A DNA stretch of 35,382 nt from Caulobacteraceae bacterium. Its GTDB lineage: Bacteria > Pseudomonadota > Alphaproteobacteria > Caulobacterales > Caulobacteraceae. The notes under the pieces were generated by a model that worked only from the letters and a program-made list of their open reading frames with translations, was not told the origin of the DNA and made no database searches. This document shows positions 7,860-15,831 of this stretch, piece by piece. The DNA lies in contig JAFANN010000228.1 of the NCBI GenBank assembly GCA_019232665.1, positions 1-35,382 of the forward strand. The letters are read 5' to 3'. The stretch's first letter is position 1. Each line of letters begins with the position of its first letter. A program made the position numbers and the translations under genes.

Positions 7860-8338
7860 TGTCGATGAGCGACACCCACAGCCTGAGCGCCCTCGCTCAA
7901 CTCTCCGCCACGGCCACGGCCGAAGCGCCCGCCGAGCCCAAGATCGACAGCCAGGGCCGCGCCTACGCCACCGGCAAGCGCAAGAACGCCGTCGCCCGCG
8001 TCTGGATCAAGCCCGGCCGTGGCCAGATCACCATCAACGACCGCGACCAGGAAGTGTACTTCGCTCGCCCGGTGCTGCGGATGATGATCGCTCAGCCGCT
8101 ACAGGTGACCGATCGACTTGGTCAGTTCGACGTCGTCGTCACGGTCGAGGGCTCCGGCCTCTCGGGCCAGGCCGGCGCCATCCGGCACGGGCTCTCCAAG
8201 GCGCTCACCTACTACGAGCCGGGCCTGCGGGCCGTGCTCAAGCCGCATGGCTTCCTCACTCGCGACTCCCGCGTGGTCGAGCGGAAGAAATACGGCCGCG
8301 CCAAGGCTCGCCGCAGCTTCCAGTTCTCCAAGCGCTAG
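7859..8338 (+). CDS. rpsI: 30S ribosomal protein S9
   Basis: 159-residue ribosomal protein uS9. The first roughly 30 residues form a low-complexity Ala/Thr-rich extension common in alphaproteobacteria. The conserved core begins at [15 protein letters not shown] (about residues 38-52). It continues with [14 protein letters not shown] and ends in the P-site-tRNA-contacting tail RRSFQFSKR. The ATG at 7859 overlaps the rplM stop; a second ATG at 7865 is possible. argC starts 18 nt later and may be read through. Confidence 0.98.
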   Translation: MSMSDTHSLSALAQLSATATAEAPAEPKIDSQGRAYATGKRKNAVARVWIKPGRGQITINDRDQEVYFARPVLRMMIAQPLQVTDRLGQFDVVVTVEGSGLSGQAGAIRHGLSKALTYYEPGLRAVLKPHGFLTRDSRVVERKKYGRAKARRSFQFSKR

Positions 8339-8356
8339 GTTTTCTCGGAGGGCGTC

Positions 8357-9334
8357 GTGAGGCCGACCGTCTTCATAGATGGGGAGGCCGGCACCACCGG
8401 CCTCCAGATCCGTGACCGGCTTGCCGGACGCGCTGACTTAGAGCTGGTCAGCATCGATCCGGCGCGTCGCAAGGACCCGCAGGCGCGCGCCGAGCTGCTC
8501 AACGGCGTCGACGCGGTCATCCTGTGCCTGCCCGATGTTGCAGCGCGCGAGGCGGTGAGCCTGATCCGCAACCCGTCGGTGCGCGTGATCGATGCGTCGA
8601 CCGCGCATCGGACGGCCGCAGGATGGACCTACGGCTTTGCCGAACTGGAGCCCGATCGCGCCGACCAGATCGCCGCGGCGTCGCGGGTTTCCAACCCGGG
8701 CTGCTGGGCGACAGGGTTTCTTGGTCTCGTGCGTCCGCTGGTGCGCGCTGGCCTTGTCCCGAAGGGCTTCCCTCTGACCGCGCATGGCGTCTCCGGCTAC
8801 ACCGGCGGCGGGCGTTCGATGATCGCCGAGTTCGAAGATCCCAAGTGGCCGGGCTTCACCTCGACGGCGTATCGCGCCTACGCGCTGTCTCTCACCCACA
8901 AGCACCTGCCGGAGATGCGCCTCCACGCAGGGCTGGACCATGCGCCGGTGTTTTGCCCGGCCGTGGGCCGCTTTCCGCAGGGAATGATCGTCGAGGTTCC
9001 CCTAGCGCTCTCGGCCCTGCCGCGCTCGCCGCAGGTCGGGGAAGTCTATCGCGCGCTTGCCGACGCCTACGCGGGAACGCGCGCGGTGCGCGTGGAATCG
9101 CCTGAGGCGTCCGCTGCGTTGGGCGTCATCGAGGCCGAGGCCCTTGCCGGGCGTGATGACATGGTCCTGCACGTGTTCGGAGCTCCGGCGGGCGGGCAGG
9201 CGCGGCTTACCGCGGTTCTCGACAACCTCGGCAAGGGCGCTTCAGGCGCCGCGGTCCAGAACCTGGAGCTGATGTTCGGCCTGGACTCAGTCAAGGCCGC
9301 CGCGCCTCCCCTCGAAGTGAGTCACTCGGCGTAA
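8357..9334 (+). CDS. argC: N-acetyl-gamma-glutamyl-phosphate reductase (short type)
   Basis: 325-residue ArgC, which reduces N-acetylglutamyl phosphate with NADPH in arginine biosynthesis. The N-terminal nucleotide-binding loop [10 protein letters not shown] (residues 9-18) and the catalytic Cys116 in SNPGCWATG are clear. His143 in [12 protein letters not shown] lies in the substrate region. The length matches the shorter ArgC class (about 310-330 residues). The GTG start at 8357 has CGGAGGG (8346-8352) 4 nt upstream. In Caulobacterales I recall argC following rplM-rpsI, so the context agrees. Confidence 0.95.
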   Translation: MRPTVFIDGEAGTTGLQIRDRLAGRADLELVSIDPARRKDPQARAELLNGVDAVILCLPDVAAREAVSLIRNPSVRVIDASTAHRTAAGWTYGFAELEPDRADQIAAASRVSNPGCWATGFLGLVRPLVRAGLVPKGFPLTAHGVSGYTGGGRSMIAEFEDPKWPGFTSTAYRAYALSLTHKHLPEMRLHAGLDHAPVFCPAVGRFPQGMIVEVPLALSALPRSPQVGEVYRALADAYAGTRAVRVESPEASAALGVIEAEALAGRDDMVLHVFGAPAGGQARLTAVLDNLGKGASGAAVQNLELMFGLDSVKAAAPPLEVSHSA

Positions 9335-9355
9335 CCTACGGGCGGGGGTGGACGT

Positions 9356-9862
9356 ATGCGGGGTATGGCACACCGTCCTCTCGTCGACCGCCGGGTCTTC
9401 CTCGCGTCAGCTCTCTCCGCGCCCGTAGCCGCCTGGTCGATCCCAGGCCTCGCCGCCGATTCCTGGACCGGCTCGCCCTATCGGCGCCTCACCGATGCTG
9501 ACTGGAAGCAGCGTCTGCCTGAACTCTCGTATCTCGTCCTGCGGCACGATGGGACGGAGCGGGCGTACACCAGTCCGCTGCTTGGCGAGCATCGGAAGGG
9601 GACGTTCGCCTGCCTCGGCTGCGGACTGCCGCTCTTCCAATCGACGTGGAAGTATGATTCCCACACCGGCTGGCCGAGCTTCTGGACCGAGATCAAGGGC
9701 GCTCTCGGCAAGAAGTCAGACTTCCAGCTCATCGACGAGCGAACGGAATACCACTGCGCGCGATGCCTCGGACACCAGGGACACGTCTTCAACGACGGTC
9801 CGCCGCCGACCGGCCTGCGCTACTGCAACAACGGCGCTGCGCTCAAATTCGTCCCGACCTGA
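9356..9862 (+). CDS. msrB: Peptide-methionine (R)-S-oxide reductase, probably Tat-exported
   Basis: 168-residue MsrB, which reduces methionine-R-sulfoxide in proteins. Residues 1-34 look like a twin-arginine signal: DRRVFLAS (11-18), a hydrophobic stretch, then a likely cleavage near GLAA/D. The mature enzyme therefore probably acts in the periplasm. The four zinc-binding Cys are present (CLGC at 86/89 and CARC at 134/137), with catalytic Cys157 in GLRYCNNGAAL. The usual sequence there is RYCIN/RYCVN, so Asn158 is a small departure. HTGWPSFW (103-110) is the substrate-pocket motif. A second ATG at 9365 would still keep the signal peptide. Confidence 0.93.
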   Translation: MRGMAHRPLVDRRVFLASALSAPVAAWSIPGLAADSWTGSPYRRLTDADWKQRLPELSYLVLRHDGTERAYTSPLLGEHRKGTFACLGCGLPLFQSTWKYDSHTGWPSFWTEIKGALGKKSDFQLIDERTEYHCARCLGHQGHVFNDGPPPTGLRYCNNGAALKFVPT

Positions 9863-9984
9863 GGAGGCTGGCCAGCGAACGGCGCGGAGACCTTCTCGCC
9901 GCGCTGAGGCCTCTCGCAAAGGGTTGCCGAGGCCAGATACAATCCGGTCGCCAACATGCTGGCGATTGCTCTATCCGTCGCCCC

Positions 9985-11031
9985 ATGACCGTGAACCTCC
10001 TGTACTTGGATGGGGTGATGCGCGGCGGCGCGACGTCGCTGCTGCTGCTGTTGGCGATCTTCTTCATCCGCGATGTCCGGTCATCGCAGACTGCGCGTCT
10101 GGGGCTCGCGCTTGCCCTGACCGGCGTCTCGTATCTGATCACACTCGCCCTGCCGGCCGGCTTTTTCCGCAGTTGGTGGCGCGTGCCGATCCAGATCGTC
10201 AATCTGGCGGGACCGGGCCTGTTCTGGCTGTTCATGGAGAGTTGGTTCCGCGACGATTTCGAGCTCGGGTGGCCGCATTGGCTGGCCCTGGCGGCGCTTG
10301 TGCTGCCGGGCACAATCCAACAGTCGGGAGTCCTCCTGCCGTTCAGCGGCGACCTGGCGAGCCTCGCCGGATCGGTCGCGGTCGTGCTCGGGCTTCGTTC
10401 GGCGATCCGCGGGCGCACGGACGACCTCGTCGAGAGCCGCCGCCGCGCGCGCCTCGTGCTTTCCCTCGTCATCGGAGTGATCATCATCGCGGTGACCATC
10501 GCCGAACTTCCTCTGCGCCATTGGCCGCCTTCGCCGCTCTGGCGATTGGAGAACGCCACCCTCCTGTTCATGCTGGCGGCGACCGTCACCATCAGTCTCC
10601 TGGGCTGGCGCGATCCGTCAGCGATCACCCGTCCCATCGCGCTGACGATCGCGGCGGAGCCGACGATCTCGCCCCAGGACGAAGCCTTGCTGGCGGCGGT
10701 GGATCGCCTGATGCGCGCCGAGCGGCTGTACCGTCAGGAGCGTTTGACCGTCTCAGCTGTGGCCGCGCGGGTGGGCGTGGCCGACTATCGTTTGCGGCGA
10801 GCCATCAACCAGGGCGCCGGCGTGCGGAACTTCAACGCCTTCCTCAATCAGTACCGCCTGGACGAGGCGAAGGCCGCCCTGACTGACATCAAGCAGCGTG
10901 AGGTCCCGATCCTGACGATTGCGCTGGACGCCGGTTTCGGCTCGCCCGCTCCGTTCAATCGGGCGTTCAAGGAAGCCACCGGCCTGACGCCCAGAGAGTT
11001 TCGTGCACAAGCCGCGCGGGCAGGGAGCTGA
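9985..11031 (+). CDS. Membrane-anchored AraC-family regulator
   Basis: 348-residue protein with an N-terminal half made of about seven hydrophobic segments (roughly residues 13-28, 38-57, 68-86, 97-112, 122-138, 156-173, 190-207). The C-terminal AraC-type DNA-binding domain spans about 230-340. The second helix-turn-helix is textbook: ILTIALDAGFGSPAPFNRAF (309-328) followed by ATGLTPREFR; the first lies near LTVSAVAARVGVADYRLRRA. The architecture suggests a one-component membrane sensor that binds DNA from the membrane; no ligand is known. The frame is open upstream to 9763 inside msrB; the ATG at 9985 is the first that gives a sensible N-terminus. Two small membrane-protein genes follow on the same strand and are candidate targets or partners. 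Confidence 0.85.
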   Translation: MTVNLLYLDGVMRGGATSLLLLLAIFFIRDVRSSQTARLGLALALTGVSYLITLALPAGFFRSWWRVPIQIVNLAGPGLFWLFMESWFRDDFELGWPHWLALAALVLPGTIQQSGVLLPFSGDLASLAGSVAVVLGLRSAIRGRTDDLVESRRRARLVLSLVIGVIIIAVTIAELPLRHWPPSPLWRLENATLLFMLAATVTISLLGWRDPSAITRPIALTIAAEPTISPQDEALLAAVDRLMRAERLYRQERLTVSAVAARVGVADYRLRRAINQGAGVRNFNAFLNQYRLDEAKAALTDIKQREVPILTIALDAGFGSPAPFNRAFKEATGLTPREFRAQAARAGS

Positions 11032-11047
11032 ACCAGGGCGCTGCCGC

Positions 11048-11103
11048 ATCGGTCGAATTTCCAAACCCGACCGATCGAATCGTGAAGGCGAGAGGCTTTC
11101 GCC
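11048..11103. repeat. Two tandem hairpins after the AraC-type gene
   Basis: ATCGGTCG (11048-11055) pairs with CGACCGAT (11068-11075), 8 bp perfect with a 12-nt loop. A second stem, GGCGA/TCGCC (11087-11091/11099-11103), has a 7-nt loop. Neither is followed by a T-run. They lie in the 151-nt gap between the regulator and the next membrane gene, and could be an attenuator, a Rho-dependent stop region or an operator. Confidence 0.4.
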
Positions 11104-11182
11104 CGGATTTCACGGCAGGGGTCGGGATAGCCGTCGCTGTGCGAACTGCGCGGCGCACCCGGTCGCACTGCAGGATGAACCC

Positions 11183-11587
11183 ATGCCGTCAGCCGTCCCA
11201 CTCAGATGCATGTTGATTTCGATCGTGCTCGGCGTGGCCTGCGAGCTGGTGTCGGGCCGCCTGCAGATCTGGACCTACAGGAACCGCGCGACGCTCGTTT
11301 CCAACGTGATCCTGATGTTTGGCGTCGTTCAGGGGTTGGCGATCGCGGGCCTTGTAGGCGGGAACTGGTCACTGACGGATATCGCCCCGCTGCTGTTCAT
11401 GCTCGGGGGCGTGGTGGGGCTCATTTACGAAGGCCTGAACGAGTTCGTCGTCCATAACTGGTCGTGGTCGAAGACGCCGCTGCTCGGCCTGACCCGCTCG
11501 CGCGACAAAGCCGCCGTCGTCGGGGTCGCCTGGGGATTTGCGCCGGTCGCCGTCGCAGTCCTCGCGCGAACTCCGATGCTGTCCTAG
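11183..11587 (+). CDS. Small membrane protein of unknown function
   Basis: 134-residue protein with about four predicted membrane helices (roughly residues 8-24, 36-56, 64-83, 108-126). A conserved-looking polar stretch, YEGLNEFVVHNWSWSKTP (about 83-100), lies between helices 3 and 4. I do not recognise a family. The frame is open to 11003, inside the AraC gene, but the ATG at 11183 begins just before the first helix and avoids a long Arg-rich leader. The next gene starts 13 nt after its stop, so the two are probably one transcript. Coding is supported by the hydrophobic pattern and uninterrupted frame; no function is assigned. Confidence 0.6.
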   Translation: MPSAVPLRCMLISIVLGVACELVSGRLQIWTYRNRATLVSNVILMFGVVQGLAIAGLVGGNWSLTDIAPLLFMLGGVVGLIYEGLNEFVVHNWSWSKTPLLGLTRSRDKAAVVGVAWGFAPVAVAVLARTPMLS

Positions 11588-11600
11588 ATCGGAGCCCCTC

Positions 11601-12074
11601 ATGTTTGGAGCCCACGCGACCACCCGCGGCGACCGCGTCCACGGCGCCGTCATGCTCACTGGCGTCCTGTTAATGTGCGCCTACTGGGTCGCTTTCTATC
11701 TGTCGGATGTCACCAAGCCGAACGTTACGGCAATCGATCCAACGGACCCTGCGGCGTTCCTGCGCGTCTATATGGGCTTCGAGAGCGCGTTTCCCCTGGC
11801 CGACGGTTTCGTCGCCGTGTCCGCCTCTTTGGCGATCTTCTATCTCGCCGCGAAGGACGCCAAGGCCGTGCTGTTTGGCCTGGTCGCCAGCGGCGCGCTG
11901 ATGTTCCTGGGGCTGATCGACATCTATTTCAACGTGCTCAATGGCCTTTATCGGCCTTCACGCTTGTGGATGGATTTCGGCCTTCAGATGGAGGCGGCGA
12001 TCAACGTCACTTGCGTACTGCTCTCCGTGGTCTCCGTCATTCGCTTCTGGAGTCACCCTCTGCGGAGGGCCTGA
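11601..12074 (+). CDS. Hypothetical four-helix membrane protein
   Basis: 157-residue protein with about four predicted membrane helices (roughly residues 15-34, 66-84, 90-111, 130-149). A loop after helix 1 contains SDVTKPNVTAIDPTDPAAF, followed by an aromatic/acidic YMGFESAFPLADGF segment. Helix 3 leads into LIDIYFNVLNGLY. The ATG at 11601 has GGAG (11591-11594) 6 nt upstream and sets the start well inside a longer open frame. It follows the preceding membrane gene by 13 nt and converges on phaC. I do not recognise the family. A sensory or transport role together with the upstream AraC-type regulator is only a guess from position. Confidence 0.65.
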   Translation: MFGAHATTRGDRVHGAVMLTGVLLMCAYWVAFYLSDVTKPNVTAIDPTDPAAFLRVYMGFESAFPLADGFVAVSASLAIFYLAAKDAKAVLFGLVASGALMFLGLIDIYFNVLNGLYRPSRLWMDFGLQMEAAINVTCVLLSVVSVIRFWSHPLRRA

Positions 12075-12128
12075 TTTGAATAATGCCAAGACCGGCGATG
12101 GCCGGCTATCGGGGCCAGTCATCAGGGG

Positions 12129-14093
12129 TCAGGACCTGACCTTCACGAACGAACCCGGAGCATCCTCCAGCGCGGGCAGGGGGCCGGCCGAAGGGTCACG
12201 AGCCGGGATCATTTCACCGGATCGCGCATGCAGCCACTCCGCCCAATGGGTCCACCAGGAGCCGGGATGCTCCACCGCCCCCTCCATCCATTCCTCGAGG
12301 GTCCGGGGAAGCGCGTCGTTGATCCAGTGCTGGTACTTGTGGGCGGCCGGGGCGTTGATAACGCCCGCGATGTGACCGGATCCGGCCATGGTGAACTTGG
12401 TGGGGCCGCCGAAGAGGCGAGCGCCTTTATAGACTGACCGCGCCGGCGCGATGTGGTCCTCGCGCGAGGACTGCACGAAGATCGGCGTCTTCACCTTGCC
12501 CAGGTCCAGCCGCACCCCGTCGAGTTCGAGTTTCCCTTCGGCGAGCGCGTTGTCGACATAGAACCGGCGCAGATAGAACAGATGCAGCGCCTTGGGCATG
12601 CGCGTCTGGTCGGCGTTCCAGAACAGCAGGTCGAAGGGCTTCGGATCCTTGCCCATCAGATAGTTACTGACGAAGAACGACCAGATGAGGTCGTTCGCCC
12701 GCAAGGCGTTGAAGGTGTCGGCCATGGTCTTCCCGGGCAGGACCCCGCCGCCGGCGTCCATCTGGGCCTCGAGATCCTTCAGCCAGCTTTCGTTGGTGAA
12801 GATCAGCAGGTCGCCGGCTTCCGAGAAGTCTTGCTGAGCGGCGAAAAAGGTGGCGGAGTTCACGCGGGGATCATCGTGCGCAGCCAAGTGGGCGAGGGCG
12901 CACGACAGCATCGTGCCGCCGATGCAGTAGCCCACGGTGTTTACGCGCTCCGCGCCCGTCTGGCGCTGCACGGCGTCGACTGCGGCGTAGAAGCCCTCGC
13001 GCAGATAATCGGCGAAGGTCTTTTCGGCGAGCCGAGCGTCGGGGTTCACCCATGACGTGACGAACACCGTGAAGCCCTGACTGGTCAGCCAGCGGATCAT
13101 CGAGTTTTCCGGCCGAAGGTCGAGGATGTAGAACTTGTTGATCCAGGGCGGGAAAATCAGCAGCGGAATTTCACGCACGTGCGCCGTGGACGGAGCGAAT
13201 TGCAGGAGCTGGATCAGCTCGTTCTGGAACACCACCTTGCCGGGCGCCGTGGCGACGTTCTCGCCCACCTTGAACTGATCGAAATCGGTCTGGCTGATCG
13301 CGAGCTGGCCGCCGCCACGTTCCAGATCGGCGGCGAAGTTTTCCATCCCCTTGAGCAGGCTCTCGCCTTTGCTTTCCAGCGCCTCGCGCAGGGCCACGGG
13401 GTTCGAGAGCAGGAAGTTGGACGGCGAGAAGGCGTCCGTCAGCATCTTGGTGGCGAACTCGAGCCGCCGGTGCGTGAGGGGCTCCACACCTTCGATCCCG
13501 CTCACCAGGTCGTTCAGCCAGGCGGAGGTGATCAGGTAGGACTGCTTGATCAGGTCGAAGTACGGGTTCTGCCAGTCCGGATCGTTGAAGCGCTTGTCGC
13601 CTTTCGCCGGGGTGGCGACGGGCGCCCTCTTTTCCCCCGTCGCTGAAAGAGCGGCCGACCGCCAGAGATCGAAGTAGCGGCCGTACAGGTTGGCCTGCGC
13701 CTGGAACAGCTTCTCGGGTTGGGTCGCCAGGCGCGTCATCACCTCGCCCCAGGCGCCGCCGAGCTCGAACGGATCGACGCTCGTGGGGACCGACCGTTTC
13801 TCGGTCGAGCGCAGCGTGGCTTCGGCGATAGCCGCTTGGGCGGTCATGGCCGCGCGGGCGAGGTTGGCCGAGAGCGTCTCGATGGCCACCCGCTGGTCGT
13901 CCGAGAGCAGGTTGAGGGCCATGGCGGCGGCGCTTTCGGGCGCCGTCGCCTTTGGTCGAGGTGGCTCAGAGGGGCTGGGTGTTGGAGTTGGGGCGACTGG
14001 CTTTGCCTCGGCGGAAGCGGTCTGGCGGCTTCGCGCGCCGCTGGAGGACCTCTTTGGGGCCCCTGCGGGCTTCCGGTTGACCGACTCGCTCAT
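12129..14093 (-). CDS. phaC: Class I poly(3-hydroxyalkanoate) synthase
   Basis: 654-residue PHA synthase, which polymerises (R)-3-hydroxyacyl-CoA into storage polyester at granule surfaces. The alpha/beta-hydrolase triad is complete: Cys390 in the lipase-like box GYCIGGT, Asp546 (SSREDHIAP) and His574 (GSGHIAG). The N-terminal PhaC domain (FELGGAWGEV, the LYGRYFDLWRS region, DPDWQNPYFDLIKQSYL) precedes it. The first 65 residues are an Ala/Pro/Lys-rich extension, which shifts all positions by about 70 relative to the Cupriavidus enzyme. The start is the ATG at 14093 with a GGGAG element 5 nt upstream; the 11 codons further upstream are probably not translated. It diverges from a small secreted-protein gene, with 62 nt between them. 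Confidence 0.95.
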   Translation of the reverse strand: MSESVNRKPAGAPKRSSSGARSRQTASAEAKPVAPTPTPSPSEPPRPKATAPESAAAMALNLLSDDQRVAIETLSANLARAAMTAQAAIAEATLRSTEKRSVPTSVDPFELGGAWGEVMTRLATQPEKLFQAQANLYGRYFDLWRSAALSATGEKRAPVATPAKGDKRFNDPDWQNPYFDLIKQSYLITSAWLNDLVSGIEGVEPLTHRRLEFATKMLTDAFSPSNFLLSNPVALREALESKGESLLKGMENFAADLERGGGQLAISQTDFDQFKVGENVATAPGKVVFQNELIQLLQFAPSTAHVREIPLLIFPPWINKFYILDLRPENSMIRWLTSQGFTVFVTSWVNPDARLAEKTFADYLREGFYAAVDAVQRQTGAERVNTVGYCIGGTMLSCALAHLAAHDDPRVNSATFFAAQQDFSEAGDLLIFTNESWLKDLEAQMDAGGGVLPGKTMADTFNALRANDLIWSFFVSNYLMGKDPKPFDLLFWNADQTRMPKALHLFYLRRFYVDNALAEGKLELDGVRLDLGKVKTPIFVQSSREDHIAPARSVYKGARLFGGPTKFTMAGSGHIAGVINAPAAHKYQHWINDALPRTLEEWMEGAVEHPGSWWTHWAEWLHARSGEMIPARDPSAGPLPALEDAPGSFVKVRS

Positions 14094-14155
14094 CAGGGCT
14101 CCCGTCCGAGGAATAAGTTCTCGCAAGCCATCTTCTGGCTTAAGACTGCGACAAT

Positions 14156-14548
14156 ATGAAAGCGCTCCTCGTCACCTTTTCAATCGCGATCGCCAGCTTG
14201 ACCGCATGGGGGTCCGGCGCCGCCCAGGCCGCGACGCCGGGAGACTGCTCCGCGGCGCCCGCCGCAGGGGGCTATCCGAGCTTCTGCTCCATCCCGCAGC
14301 CCCCCACCGGGGTGCGCACCGCAGCTGAATTCAAGACTGCAGTCCTCGACGCGCGGGGGGCCGGTCGCTCCCTCACGCGCGCCACGGCGCGGATGAACTG
14401 GAGCCTCTCACCCGGGCAAGCGGCTCCGTTCGCCGCCCAGGCCCGGGCCGAGGCGACGCCCCCGCCGCCGATGACGCCGCCTGGCGAGGCCGAAGATTTC
14501 GCCCGCCGCGCCCGCGAAGAGGCGACGCCGCCGCCCAGGCCCCATTGA
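14156..14548 (+). CDS. Small secreted protein with a Pro-rich repeat
   Basis: 130-residue protein with a clear Sec signal peptide: Lys2, a hydrophobic core, and predicted cleavage AAQA/ATPGD after residue 25. The mature part has two cysteines (31 and 44) that could form a disulfide in the periplasm. It also has a C-terminal imperfect duplication: FAAQARAEATPPPP (92-105) and FARRAREEATPPPR (115-128). I do not recognise the family, and no enzymatic motif is visible. It lies between divergent phaC and the aminotransferase alaC, 57 nt from the latter. The signal peptide and the repeat make it likely to be a real gene. Confidence 0.75.
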   Translation: MKALLVTFSIAIASLTAWGSGAAQAATPGDCSAAPAAGGYPSFCSIPQPPTGVRTAAEFKTAVLDARGAGRSLTRATARMNWSLSPGQAAPFAAQARAEATPPPPMTPPGEAEDFARRAREEATPPPRPH

Positions 14549-14605
14549 CGTCCCTGCCGGCCCTGGCCGATCAATCGCCTGGGCGAGGGCCAACCCGAAG
14601 ACACC

Positions 14606-15823
14606 ATGATCCCCGAGTTTCACCGCATCCGCCGACTCCCGCCCTATGTCTTTGAAGAGGTGAACCGCCTCAAGGCGCAGCTTCGCGCCTGCGGCAAGGA
14701 CATCATCGATTTCGGCATGGGCAATCCCGACATGCCGACGCCGGCGCACATCGTCGAAAAGCTGATCGAGACGGCGCGCGACCCAAAATCCGGGAGGTAT
14801 TCTGCCTCCAAGGGCATTCCCGGCCTGCGGCGAGCGATGGCCGGCTACTACGGCCGGCGGTTCGGCGTGAAGCTCGATCCAGACACCGAGGTCGTCGCCA
14901 CCCTGGGCTCGAAGGAGGGCTTCGCGAACCTAGCCCAGGCGTTGACCGCCCCCGGCGATGTCATCATCTGCCCGAACCCGGCTTACCCGATCCACGCCTA
15001 CGGCTTCATCATGGCCGGAGGCGTGATCCGGCACGTGCCGGCGCTCTCGCCGGAGGAGTATCTCGCGGGCGTGAGCCGGGCGGTGCGCCACTCGGCGCCG
15101 CCTCCCAGCGTCTTGATCCTCAGCTACCCGTCCAATCCGACCGCCCAGTGGGTGGACTTGGACTTCTACCGGGACGCCATAGCCCTCGCGCGAAGGCACG
15201 ACCTGCTGGTGCTGTCGGACATCGCCTACTCCGAGATCTATTTCGACGACAATCCGCCGCCCTCGGTGCTGCAGGTCGAAGGCGCCCGGGAGATCGCCGT
15301 CGAGGTCAACTCGCTGTCGAAGACCTACGCCATGGCGGGCTGGCGGGTCGGGATGGTGGTGGGGAACGCGCGCATGTGCGCCGCCTTGGCGCGGGTGAAG
15401 TCGTACCTCGACTACGGCGCCTTCACGCCGATCCAGGTGGCGGCGGCGGCGGCGCTGAACGGTCCCCAGGAGTGCGTCGATCAGATCCGCTCCATCTACA
15501 AGTCGAGGCGAGATGTCCTCGTGTCGGCGATGGCCCGCGCTGGTTGGCCGATTCCGACCCCGCCAGCGTCGATGTTCGCCTGGGCGCCGCTGCCCGAGGC
15601 GCATCGCCAAGGCGGTTCTATGCTGTTCGCCAAGCGACTGATCGAGGAGGCGGGCGTGGCCGTGGCGCCTGGTGTCGGTTTCGGAGAATACGGCGAGGGT
15701 TTCGTTCGCATCGGTCTGGTGGAGAACGAGCACCGGATCCGGCAGGCCGCTAGGAACGTCAAACGCTTCCTCGAGGGCTCGAGCGTCGCGTCTGACGTGG
15801 GCGAAGCCGTCGACGCGGCCTGA
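14606..15823 (+). CDS. alaC: Class I/II aminotransferase, AlaC-like (alanine/pyruvate)
   Basis: 405-residue PLP-dependent aminotransferase of fold type I. The PLP-binding Lys239 is in NSLSKTYAMAGWRVG (235-249). Other landmarks are the N-terminal IDFGMGNPDMPTP (34-46), the PLP-contacting Asn of YPSNPTA (174-180), DIAYSEIYF (205-213) and a late Arg in GFVRIGLVEN. The sequence resembles the AlaC/LL-diaminopimelate-aminotransferase-like group, so glutamate-pyruvate transamination is the likely reaction. Exact substrate specificity cannot be fixed from sequence. Homoserine dehydrogenase follows after 8 nt. The pair is probably cotranscribed, linking it to Asp/Thr/Met-family amino acid synthesis. 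Confidence 0.9.
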   Translation: MIPEFHRIRRLPPYVFEEVNRLKAQLRACGKDIIDFGMGNPDMPTPAHIVEKLIETARDPKSGRYSASKGIPGLRRAMAGYYGRRFGVKLDPDTEVVATLGSKEGFANLAQALTAPGDVIICPNPAYPIHAYGFIMAGGVIRHVPALSPEEYLAGVSRAVRHSAPPPSVLILSYPSNPTAQWVDLDFYRDAIALARRHDLLVLSDIAYSEIYFDDNPPPSVLQVEGAREIAVEVNSLSKTYAMAGWRVGMVVGNARMCAALARVKSYLDYGAFTPIQVAAAAALNGPQECVDQIRSIYKSRRDVLVSAMARAGWPIPTPPASMFAWAPLPEAHRQGGSMLFAKRLIEEAGVAVAPGVGFGEYGEGFVRIGLVENEHRIRQAARNVKRFLEGSSVASDVGEAVDAA

Positions 15824-15831
15824 GGGGATAG

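Noticed and set aside
9495-10886. Long plus-strand open frame (463 codons) over msrB and the AraC gene
   Set aside because: It is Arg/Ser-rich translation of another frame in GC-rich DNA; the overlapping frames carry clear MsrB and AraC motifs.
12092-12105. Hairpin CCGGC-GATG-GCCGG between the small membrane gene and phaC
   Set aside because: Only 5 bp with no T-tract; too common in this base composition to call a terminator.
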